Part shown: one piece after another, positions 1-6,062 of the stretch
Position numbering within the stretch: the first letter of the stretch is position 1
Layout of the letters: every line of letters starts with the position of its first letter
Assembly: GCA_000432895.1 (NCBI GenBank)
Contig: FR889370.1
Location: 1 to 6,856 of the forward strand
Direction of reading: 5' to 3'
Length of the DNA stretch: 6,856 bases
Origin: Firmicutes bacterium CAG:449
GTDB lineage: Bacteria > Bacillota_I > Bacilli_A > RFN20 > CAG-449
Program-made: the position numbers and the translations under genes
The notes under the pieces: generated by a model
Told to the model about the DNA's origin: nothing
Seen by the model: only the letters and a program-made list of their open reading frames with translations
Database searches by the model: none

Positions 1-1782
1 GAAGTTGAAGAAATTGATCATAAACTTAATTTTTATTTATATGATAAAACTAATAAATTAGTGGTTTCTGGTGTAGTTGATGATGAAGAGAATGAATTAA
101 TTAGTAATTATATTTCAACTTATGAAAGTCCAAATAAAATTAATAATAGTAATGAAGAATTAATTAATGCTATGGGTGCATTAAATAATGATTATATTTT
201 TGAAGGACGTGATTATCTTAATAATTATCCAATTTATGTAAAAATGAATGGAAATGGTTATTATGAAGGAACTTCATCTAGTTATGAATATGGAAGTGGC
301 TATATTGTTTTAGAGGATGGAGTGCATTCTTTTATTAATAATAAAAATGGTTTTTCTGTTAGTTACCAAGTTGGATATAATAAAGTAGATTATGATAAAT
401 ATTTTAATTTAGGAAAAGTATTTTATAACAAATTTATTAAAATGCAAGATCATTCTTATTTAAGTTATGATCCTTATAATATTTATTCTTTTGCTAATTT
501 CTTTGGTGTTGATGCAAGTAAAGTTACTCACCTTGTCTTTGATGTTTTTTCTGATTATGTCAGTATTAATTTTTTTAATCAAGATGCTCTAGTGGTGGGA
601 GGTAATTTAAAAAATATTAATTCTACATCTATTGAGATTATTGATAATTATGTTAAAGGTAGTGTTAGACCATCTTTAGAACATAAAAGTGGTACTGAAG
701 AATTAGTAAAGTTAACTTCTTCTTTAAATAATAATTTTACTTATTATAAAAAGAATGATTATGTTGAAGAAAATGAATATTTAGAGCTTAAATCAACTGA
801 AAAAGGTCGTTTTGTTGCTACTGATGTAATCTTAACTCCTAAAAATAATTATTATATAATTGATGATACTGCTTATGAATATACTTTAGAAAATGAAAAA
901 ATAAATTTATCTGTGGAAAAAAGTATTTCTAAAAATGAATATTTAAATTTATTTACTTTTAAAAATATTGATTTTGCTAGTTTTAATCCATTAGGTAATA
1001 ATGTTTATCAAACTTCAGATAGTACTACTTTAAAAATTTTAAATAATATTTTAGATGGTAATAGCAATAATAAATATCAAGAATCTGCAACTATAAGTAT
1101 TATTGATAGTAAATTGCATTTTGTTTTAAAAGGTGGAAATATGACTTGGTCAGAAGGCTATATTGATAATATTAATTCCACTTCTATTGATTTATTTAAC
1201 CAAGAAATTGCTGCACCTACTTGGATTAATAATGATAATAGTGATTTGAAAGCATATATTGATGTTTTAAAAGCAAATTGTAACTTTACTATTAAATATG
1301 CTTCTAGTGTTGATACTGGTGATGTTTATGATGAAAAAAGTTATGATTATTGGACAAATGAAACAGTATATTTTGGTTTCTTTGAAAATGGCATAACATA
1401 TTCAGAAGCTGGTTATTTATATGAATATGGTTATCAAGAAAATGATGATGGTGAACGATATTTTGCAATTTCTCAATATCCATTTAAATATGAAACAATT
1501 CAAGATTTTAATCCTTTAAAAGCTTTAGATGATACTTGGATTAATCGTATTGAAAAAGTTAGTGATAATCACTTTGTTTCTTCTTATGAATATATTATTA
1601 ACATCTTCGCTTCTTTAACTGATTTAACTTCTTATCAAATTGAAAAAGTTGATTTAGTTTTAGATAATGATGAATTAATTATTAAGTTAATTGATGAAGA
1701 TACTATTTATGGTCCGATGACTATTACTAATGTTAATAAAACTAAGATTCCTAGTTTTGCAAATAATCCAAAAATTTATTAA
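1..1782 (+). CDS. Large repeat-built protein of unknown function, 5'-truncated
   Basis: The frame is open from the first base to the TAA at 1780-1782, giving 593 residues. The GTG at 61 is only an internal Val codon, so the true start lies left of the window. I do not recognise the family. The visible part is rich in Asn, Asp, Tyr, Ser and Ile, with short alternating hydrophobic stretches that suggest beta structure. It has no membrane helix, no cell-wall sorting motif and one cysteine. It is built of three diverged tandem units starting near residues 52, 233 and 414, each closing with an N-[IV]-N-[SK]-T-[SK]-I motif; residues 1-38 look like the end of an earlier unit. In low-GC Gram-positives such proteins are often secreted or lipoproteins, but the N-terminus that would show this is missing. 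The gene converges on the Fic gene and shares its terminator. Coding status is certain; function is unknown. Confidence 0.9.
   Translation, partial: EVEEIDHKLNFYLYDKTNKLVVSGVVDDEENELISNYISTYESPNKINNSNEELINAMGALNNDYIFEGRDYLNNYPIYVKMNGNGYYEGTSSSYEYGSGYIVLEDGVHSFINNKNGFSVSYQVGYNKVDYDKYFNLGKVFYNKFIKMQDHSYLSYDPYNIYSFANFFGVDASKVTHLVFDVFSDYVSINFFNQDALVVGGNLKNINSTSIEIIDNYVKGSVRPSLEHKSGTEELVKLTSSLNNNFTYYKKNDYVEENEYLELKSTEKGRFVATDVILTPKNNYYIIDDTAYEYTLENEKINLSVEKSISKNEYLNLFTFKNIDFASFNPLGNNVYQTSDSTTLKILNNILDGNSNNKYQESATISIIDSKLHFVLKGGNMTWSEGYIDNINSTSIDLFNQEIAAPTWINNDNSDLKAYIDVLKANCNFTIKYASSVDTGDVYDEKSYDYWTNETVYFGFFENGITYSEAGYLYEYGYQENDDGERYFAISQYPFKYETIQDFNPLKALDDTWINRIEKVSDNHFVSSYEYIINIFASLTDLTSYQIEKVDLVLDNDELIIKLIDEDTIYGPMTITNVNKTKIPSFANNPKIY
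154..1749 (+). repeat. Three diverged tandem protein-level repeats of about 181 residues
   Basis: The units are anchored at both ends. Opening motifs are EELINAMGALNN (154), EELVKLTSSLNN (697) and SDLKAYIDVLKA (1240), exactly 543 bases (181 residues) apart each time. Closing motifs are NINSTSI (613-633), NINSTSI (1168-1188) and NVNKTKI (1729-1749), 185 and 187 residues apart. A middle anchor is YDPY (466), FNPLG (982) and FNPLK (1507). The strand IDSKLHFVL in the second unit matches IDHKLNFYL at bases 13-39, showing that a further unit precedes the window. The DNA is too diverged for a recent duplication, so this is an old domain array. Confidence 0.75.
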
Positions 1783-1794
1783 TAATTATCGTGA

Positions 1795-1825
1795 ATAAAA
1801 AGCGAATTTATGATTCGCTTTTTAT
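1795..1825. terminator. Bidirectional Rho-independent terminator between convergent genes
   Basis: Bases 1795-1807 pair perfectly with 1813-1825, giving a 13-bp stem around a 5-base loop (1808-1812). The core is GCGAAT/ATTCGC. The A-tract on one arm and T-tract on the other provide the U-run for transcripts from either side. It starts 12 bases after the stop of the repeat protein. For the Fic gene it overlaps the coding end: the arm at 1813-1825 encodes the last codons and the TAA lies in the loop. Confidence 0.85.
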
Positions 1826-2917
1826 GTGTTTTATAATAGTTTTAATATTTATTTTTGCAAAATCGCTTAACTGATATGATCTTATTCTTTTATTAACTAA
1901 TATTGGTTGTATGAAACCATTTTTAACTAAATTTGATAATCGATTAATAATGGTCTTATTTGTAGTATTCAATTCTTTACTAATTTCAATAGGTGTAAAT
2001 TCATTTTTATGATTCATTAATATAAATAATAATAAATTTTTTTCTTTTTTGTTTAAATAAGAAATACTCGCGGTAAGTTCATCTTTATTTGCTTTGAGTT
2101 GAATTTCACATATTTTATTAGAATATAGTTTAACCATTTTTAAAAAATAATTTATCCAAATTTCTGGATGAGGAGGATTATCTCTTCCAGAATAATATAA
2201 GGCTGGTAAGCCCATTTGTATTGATTTATAATATTCATCAATATCGTAAGCAAAATATTCTTCTAATGAGCCAATTCCATTAAATCCATATCCATTTAAA
2301 TCTAAAATATAATTAGACAATAATCTTGCTGTTCTTCCATTTCCATCTTCAAATGGGTGGATTGTAACAATTTGATAATGTACAACCGCGGCAATTATAA
2401 GAGGATGATCACTTGTTGAATTAACATATTTAACTAATTCTTCAATAAGCAAAGGAATATCACAATATTCAGGTGGTATATAATCTGGGTTTCCTGTTAT
2501 TGAATCATAAACAGCAAATAAAACTCCAGGTGGGGTAGGACCTCTAAAACCAATTTTTTCTTTTGAAGCACCTTTCTCTACTAATTTTTGTACTTCAAGA
2601 ATTAGTTCTTTTGAAAATGCTTTTTTCTTGTTTATACATTCTTCTAAATAATTTAAAGCTAAAAAATAATTTCTAATTTCTTGCTCTGGCTTTAAAAAGT
2701 GTTTTCTTTCGTCTGATTCGATTATTTCTTCAACTTGTTTTTCTGATAAAGGATTTCCTTCAATTTTATTTGATGAATATGCACTTTTCTTTTTTGAATT
2801 TTTTCTTAATTTATTAGCTATATTTTTTGGAAATTTAACATTTGATACCTTGTATCGGCTTTTTTCTATTTCCAATATATCTTTTAAAATATCGTTTGTT
2901 AAATTTACTTTTATCAT
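1808..2917 (-). CDS. Fic-domain protein AMP-transferase with C-terminal winged helix
   Basis: This 369-residue protein has the full Fic signature HPFEDGNGRTAR at residues 187-198: catalytic His187, metal-binding Asp191 and the nucleotide-phosphate-binding Arg195 and Arg198. Fic enzymes usually transfer AMP from ATP to a hydroxyl side chain of a target protein. Residues 49-54 (SNKIEG) fit the inhibitory motif [ST]xxxE[GN]; Glu53 would bind Arg198 and block ATP, making this a class II, self-inhibited Fic protein. GNPDYIPPE (142-150) matches the usual segment before the core. Residues about 285-352 form a winged helix, with the helix-turn-helix near 307-336, so DNA binding or autoregulation is possible. 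Length and layout match SoFic-type proteins (about 370 residues). The ATG start has a good ribosome binding site. No antitoxin-like partner is adjacent, as expected when inhibition is built in. The target is unknown. Confidence 0.95.
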   Translation of the reverse strand: MIKVNLTNDILKDILEIEKSRYKVSNVKFPKNIANKLRKNSKKKSAYSSNKIEGNPLSEKQVEEIIESDERKHFLKPEQEIRNYFLALNYLEECINKKKAFSKELILEVQKLVEKGASKEKIGFRGPTPPGVLFAVYDSITGNPDYIPPEYCDIPLLIEELVKYVNSTSDHPLIIAAVVHYQIVTIHPFEDGNGRTARLLSNYILDLNGYGFNGIGSLEEYFAYDIDEYYKSIQMGLPALYYSGRDNPPHPEIWINYFLKMVKLYSNKICEIQLKANKDELTASISYLNKKEKNLLLFILMNHKNEFTPIEISKELNTTNKTIINRLSNLVKNGFIQPILVNKRIRSYQLSDFAKINIKTIIKHIKSES

Positions 2918-2923
2918 AATAAT

Positions 2924-2930
2924 TTTCCTT
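2924..2930 (-). promoter_or_regulatory. Ribosome binding site of the Fic gene
   Basis: AAGGAAA on the minus strand lies 6 bases before the ATG at 2915-2917. It supports this start over any later one. Confidence 0.75.
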
Positions 2931-2937
2931 ATACATT

Positions 2938-2946
2938 ATTATAGCA
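2938..2946 (-). promoter_or_regulatory. Extended -10 promoter element of the Fic gene
   Basis: The minus strand reads TGCTATAAT, a perfect -10 (TATAAT, 2938-2943) with the TGn extension. No good -35 lies 16-18 bases upstream; an extended -10 commonly compensates for that. Transcription would begin near 2931, giving a leader of about 14 bases that just holds the ribosome binding site. Confidence 0.6.
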
Positions 2947-2962
2947 ATTTTAAGAAAAATTA

Positions 2963-2992
2963 CACTATTTTTTCACTATTTTTTCACTATTT
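2963..2992. repeat. 11-bp tandem repeat, 2.7 copies, upstream of the Fic promoter
   Basis: Identical copies of CACTATTTTTT lie at 2963-2973 and 2974-2984, followed by an 8-base partial copy at 2985-2992. The period is about one helical turn, so the units face the same side of the DNA, and the array covers the -35 region of the Fic promoter. It could be an operator array or an A-tract bend. It also overlaps the last codons of the decayed reading frame, so slippage in a dying gene is an equally good explanation. Confidence 0.6.
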
Positions 2993-3309
2993 GGATTTGC
3001 TAGGTTACCAATATCACTTGCAATTAATAAAGTTAAAGTGTCAAGTTTGCTATTATGTCTTTCTTGTGGATATCAAATAGTATAAATCTTGTAGATAGTT
3101 TTCTTTTCAATGTATTATTTTGTGTATATACACATTTTATTCTAATGAAATTTAGTGCACCAATAGTAGTAAAGGCATTTTCATCTTTTATGGCTTGCTT
3201 TGTAAAATACATAGGCCAATTTGTCCTGCTCTTTTAATATACATAGGTCAATTTGTCCTATATCAAGATAGTATGTGCTTAATGGATTTTCAGGTATATA
3301 TTGTAATCA
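2965..3309 (-). pseudogene. Decayed coding sequence; last part resembles a DUF4143 AAA+ ATPase
   Basis: One minus-strand frame, read from 3306 down to the TAG at 2965-2967, keeps protein-like stretches broken by stops (for example at 3181-3183, 3115-3117 and 3073-3075). The last stretch, from about 3114, contains KTIYKIYTI, then a stop, then ERHNSKLDTLTLLIA and ASDIGNLANPNS. This recalls DUF4143-type AAA+ ATPases, in which a KDIIxRHNIKN-like segment is followed by LASxIGxLxNPxxI. In that family the protein continues well past this point; here the frame ends in the 11-bp repeat, so the 3' part is also lost. The upstream stretch (3306-3184, beginning LQYIPENPLSTYYLDIGQ) reads like protein, but I cannot identify it and it may belong to another gene. 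The P-loop ATPase part is not seen. The assignment comes from remembered family sequence, so the family is moderately likely and the decayed state more certain. Confidence 0.5.
3207..3259. repeat. Imperfect 32-bp tandem duplication
   Basis: Bases 3207-3227 and 3239-3259 are identical at 20 of 21 positions (the difference is C at 3216, T at 3248), with a 32-base period; weaker similarity continues beyond. The downstream copy is also an imperfect palindrome, with ATAGG and CCTAT arms at 3243-3261. Because 32 is not a multiple of three, the duplication would shift the frame of any gene across it, which fits the decayed state of the region. Confidence 0.6.
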
Positions 3310-3553
3310 CGACATGCAAAATAAATTAAAGTCACGACAAAAATCAAACTTATTCGATATAGCATTTAATATTTCTGGATTGTTTACCAAAAATATTAAG
3401 TGATTGTAATTACTATATGATTATCGGAGTAAAAGAGTTTTTATTAGATCCAAATAGTTTAGAACTATAATTATCGATTTGATTTCAAAAATAAAGAATA
3501 TTGTTTATTTGTAATTATTAAAAAAATAGTAATTTATTATGTTGAAAATAGTT
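3310..3553. other. AT-rich stretch without an intact gene
   Basis: No intact gene or RNA gene is visible. On the minus strand, the frame of the neighbouring pseudogene stays open from 3420 to 3310 (it reads HLIFLVNNPEILNAISNKF in part) and ends in TGA at 3307-3309. A second frame holds DNYSSKLFGSNKNSF near 3470-3425. These look like more pieces of decayed coding sequence, but I cannot name them. Two 8-base direct repeats (TCACGACA at 3307-3314 and 3332-3339) are the only other pattern. From about 3480 on, the sequence is simple AT-rich spacer leading to the next gene. Confidence 0.4.
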
Positions 3554-3575
3554 TATACTTATTTTAAGTAGAGGA
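3554..3575 (+). promoter_or_regulatory. Likely -10 element and ribosome binding site of the membrane protein gene
   Basis: AGAGGA at 3570-3575 is a clear ribosome binding site 6 bases before the ATG at 3582, and it fixes that start. TATACT at 3554-3559 is a plausible -10, but no convincing -35 lies at the usual distance, so the promoter part is tentative. Confidence 0.5.
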
Positions 3576-3581
3576 TTTTTT

Positions 3582-6029
3582 ATGAAAAAATATTTTCTTT
3601 TTTTATTTTTGATGTTGGCTACTATTGCACCAGTTAATAAAGTAGAAGCATCTCCTGCAATGAGAGAATTTTATAATCAAGGTGTTTTTTTAGAAAATGA
3701 ATGTGATTTAGATGTTTTAAAGCAAACTGTTCAATGCTCATTATTTAATGATAAAGATAATATTGATTTAACATATACTTTTTCTAATACGAGTAGTGAA
3801 GATATTAATGCAACATTTGCTTTACCTTTTACTAGTAATTATTCTAATGAAGAATATGGTGATTATAAAATCCTTGTAGATAATAGTATTGTTAATGGTA
3901 ATTATCGTTATACATATGGTGAGGATTTTTATGCTCAAGATGATATAAATAAAATTAGTAATGATTATAAAGTTGGTAAAATTAGTGATGAAACAGTAGT
4001 TTATAAGCATACTTATCATATTGATAAAAATAATGTAGTGATTAATTTTTTTGTTGATGAAAATATTAATGATAAATATATATTTGGTGATTTTGCTTCT
4101 CGTTATCATAAGTATGGTTCAAATAAGATCATTTTCACGGTTGAAATAAATTATGATTATAATTATTTTGATATTTATTTTATTGATAAAGATATTGATT
4201 TTCTTTCTGATGTAAAAGTTTATTCTAATGGAAATGAAATTACTTCTTATACAATTAGTGAAACTAGTAAAGAAGAATTAACTTTTAAGGATTTGATGTT
4301 TAAGTTTTATAATCCTAAAACTAATATTAGTCAAGTTGATTGGTATAATGCTTTGCAGGATAAATTAAAATCTGATAATTATAATATTTCTGGTATTAAT
4401 TATTTTAATATGTCTTATGGGTTGAATAGATGGATTGAATATAGTGTAGTTATTCCTAGTAATTCAACTGTTACTAATGAATTAATTTATCCTATTTTAT
4501 ATTCTGATAATTATTATTCAGTATTTTTTAATTTTGCTTTTTTTAAAGGCAATTTTAAAAGTGTACAATCTTTAGATATTATTATTGATACACCTTATTT
4601 TATAGTTAATTCAGATGTTGAAAAAGATAATAATATTTATTCTTTCCATTATGATAATCCTGATGATTTTATTTTAGATTTAAAACTAGATGCAACAGAA
4701 GGCTATCATTATAATGAACATGATATTGGACCAATTGTCGGTACCATTATTATTTGTTTATTATCAATACCTTTTGTAATCGCGGTTATTTGTGTTTGTG
4801 CTGGTATGAAGAGAAATGATGTAATGGAATTACATTCTTTAAAGATGAATTTATTTGCTCAAGTATTAGTTTCCTTGATTTGCTTCATATTTGCGTTTGG
4901 TCTAGTTATTTCAATTACTTCTAAAGTGTTTTTAATAGTTTTATTGGTGGGATTACTGGCTTTAGGATTATATGAAAAGTTGAAATTAAATCATAATAAT
5001 ATTTTTAGATTAGTTTTATCTAGTGCTAGTTTATTGTTTGTTATTTTATTGTTCTTTTTTGAAGAAGTAACTGGTTTAGTTTTTATTCTTAATGTAATTT
5101 TATTAATTGCTAATATGGCAGCTTTAGGAAATGTTAATAGTATTAAAGATGTGGATTCATCAAAAAATAAAAAATATTATATGATTGGTGCTTTATCAAA
5201 TAAAAATAAGAATATTACTATTATTGAATGTGCAGTGATTATTATTTTATATGTTTCTTTGATTGTTGTATTTAATGAATATGCTTATATTATCGCTCCA
5301 CTTATTATATTAGCTTTTATTACTACTTTTATAACTATTTTATTAACACAAATATTTATTGGTAAAAGTGATTTAAAAGATTTTCAAGAATTTGATAAAG
5401 ATTTAGATTATAAAAAATTAGAGAATAATATTTTATCTAAATTAGAAGATCCTAAGATTAATCCAGAAACTGTTAATTATTATAAAATGTTGCTTGCTTG
5501 TAAAGCGATTGGTTTTTCTTTAGAAAGATATGAAGAATTACAAAAGGAGATATTTATTCCTCATAATAAAACTTATTTAATGAATTATGATTTAATGAAA
5601 CTTAATTTTTTATTACCTTATGATGAATTAATGTCTAAGAGTAAAGAGCTTTCTAGTAAGTATGCTTCTAATAGAATGGTAGTTAATAAAATTAAAGAAT
5701 TTACTAATGTTTGGAAAGCTTATTATACTGGTGAAGGTGATATTGATAAACTTGCTCCATATGAAACTAAAAATGATTTAGAAAATGCTTTTAATCTTTT
5801 TGTACAAATTCATTATTATGAAATGAAAAATGACACTTCTAAAGCTAATGAATTAAGAGCGTTATTCTTTTTAAAATATCGTTGTGTTCAAGTTTTAGTG
5901 GATGAATTAAATGGTAAAGAGATTAGAAAAAAGTCTACTGAATCTTGTTTCTGTTCTTATTGTGGTAAGAAAATTTCTTGTGAAGATGTGTTTTGTGAAT
6001 ATTGTGGAAGGAAAGTAAAAGACATTTAA
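3582..6029 (+). CDS. Seven-helix receptor-like membrane protein with C-terminal zinc ribbon
   Basis: This 815-residue protein starts with a signal peptide (residues 1-23: MKK, a hydrophobic core, then cleavage after VEA). Residues 24-383 form an external domain rich in beta-type segments, with only two cysteines (41 and 52), which could form a disulfide. Hydrophobic helices follow at about 384-408, 424-446, 448-466, 474-493, 496-516, 545-564 and 567-594. Lys/Arg-rich loops (GMKRND, YEKLKLN, SSKNKKYY) alternate with short acidic or neutral ones, so the positive-inside rule gives seven helices with the C-terminus in the cytoplasm. Residues 595-785 are helical and charged, perhaps a TPR-like repeat. 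The end carries a zinc ribbon, CSYC (791-794) and CEYC (805-808), each followed by G[KR]K. I do not recognise the family. The layout resembles 7TM receptors with an external sensor, or DUF2207-like membrane proteins, but no catalytic output domain is visible. No terminator separates it from cysK downstream. Confidence 0.92.
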   Translation: MKKYFLFLFLMLATIAPVNKVEASPAMREFYNQGVFLENECDLDVLKQTVQCSLFNDKDNIDLTYTFSNTSSEDINATFALPFTSNYSNEEYGDYKILVDNSIVNGNYRYTYGEDFYAQDDINKISNDYKVGKISDETVVYKHTYHIDKNNVVINFFVDENINDKYIFGDFASRYHKYGSNKIIFTVEINYDYNYFDIYFIDKDIDFLSDVKVYSNGNEITSYTISETSKEELTFKDLMFKFYNPKTNISQVDWYNALQDKLKSDNYNISGINYFNMSYGLNRWIEYSVVIPSNSTVTNELIYPILYSDNYYSVFFNFAFFKGNFKSVQSLDIIIDTPYFIVNSDVEKDNNIYSFHYDNPDDFILDLKLDATEGYHYNEHDIGPIVGTIIICLLSIPFVIAVICVCAGMKRNDVMELHSLKMNLFAQVLVSLICFIFAFGLVISITSKVFLIVLLVGLLALGLYEKLKLNHNNIFRLVLSSASLLFVILLFFFEEVTGLVFILNVILLIANMAALGNVNSIKDVDSSKNKKYYMIGALSNKNKNITIIECAVIIILYVSLIVVFNEYAYIIAPLIILAFITTFITILLTQIFIGKSDLKDFQEFDKDLDYKKLENNILSKLEDPKINPETVNYYKMLLACKAIGFSLERYEELQKEIFIPHNKTYLMNYDLMKLNFLLPYDELMSKSKELSSKYASNRMVVNKIKEFTNVWKAYYTGEGDIDKLAPYETKNDLENAFNLFVQIHYYEMKNDTSKANELRALFFLKYRCVQVLVDELNGKEIRKKSTESCFCSYCGKKISCEDVFCEYCGRKVKDI

Positions 6030-6050
6030 TTTATTTTGCATATTATATTT

Positions 6051-6057
6051 AGGGTGG
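6051..6057 (+). promoter_or_regulatory. Ribosome binding site of the cysK-like gene, facing an ATA codon
   Basis: AGGGTGG is a good Shine-Dalgarno match. Five bases downstream, where the start codon should be, stands ATA (6063-6065), followed at once by SILDLIG, the usual beginning of the mature family. The TTG at 6036 and GTG at 6054 are in frame but have no ribosome binding site of their own. The site therefore suggests that an original ATG has mutated. Confidence 0.6.
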
Positions 6058-6062
6058 TTAGT

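Noticed and set aside
61..63. GTG as the start of the first gene
   Set aside because: The frame is open to base 1, the upstream residues match the end of a repeat unit, and no ribosome binding site precedes the GTG.
2850..3080. Plus-strand ORF overlapping the start of fic
   Set aside because: It covers the fic promoter and 5' end in antisense and has AT-driven composition and no supporting signals.
3037..3216. Minus-strand ORF of 59 codons beginning MYFTKQAIKDENAF
   Set aside because: It lies in a different frame from the DUF4143-like match, no Shine-Dalgarno precedes it, and I recognise no family. Decayed coding DNA can leave such a frame by chance, so it is not listed as a gene.
3055..3237. 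Small plus-strand ORF of 60 codons in the gap between fic and the membrane protein gene
   Set aside because: It has no ribosome binding site and is antisense to the decayed minus-strand reading frame. Its hydrophobic composition is what an antisense shadow of a charged sequence gives.
2963..3259. Possible CRISPR array from the 11-bp and 32-bp repeats
   Set aside because: The units are tandem with no regular spacers of CRISPR size, there are only two or three copies, and no cas genes are present.
3822..4109. Minus-strand ORF of 95 codons inside the membrane protein gene
   Set aside because: Its Ile/Thr/Asn-rich translation is the typical antisense shadow of AT-rich coding sequence.
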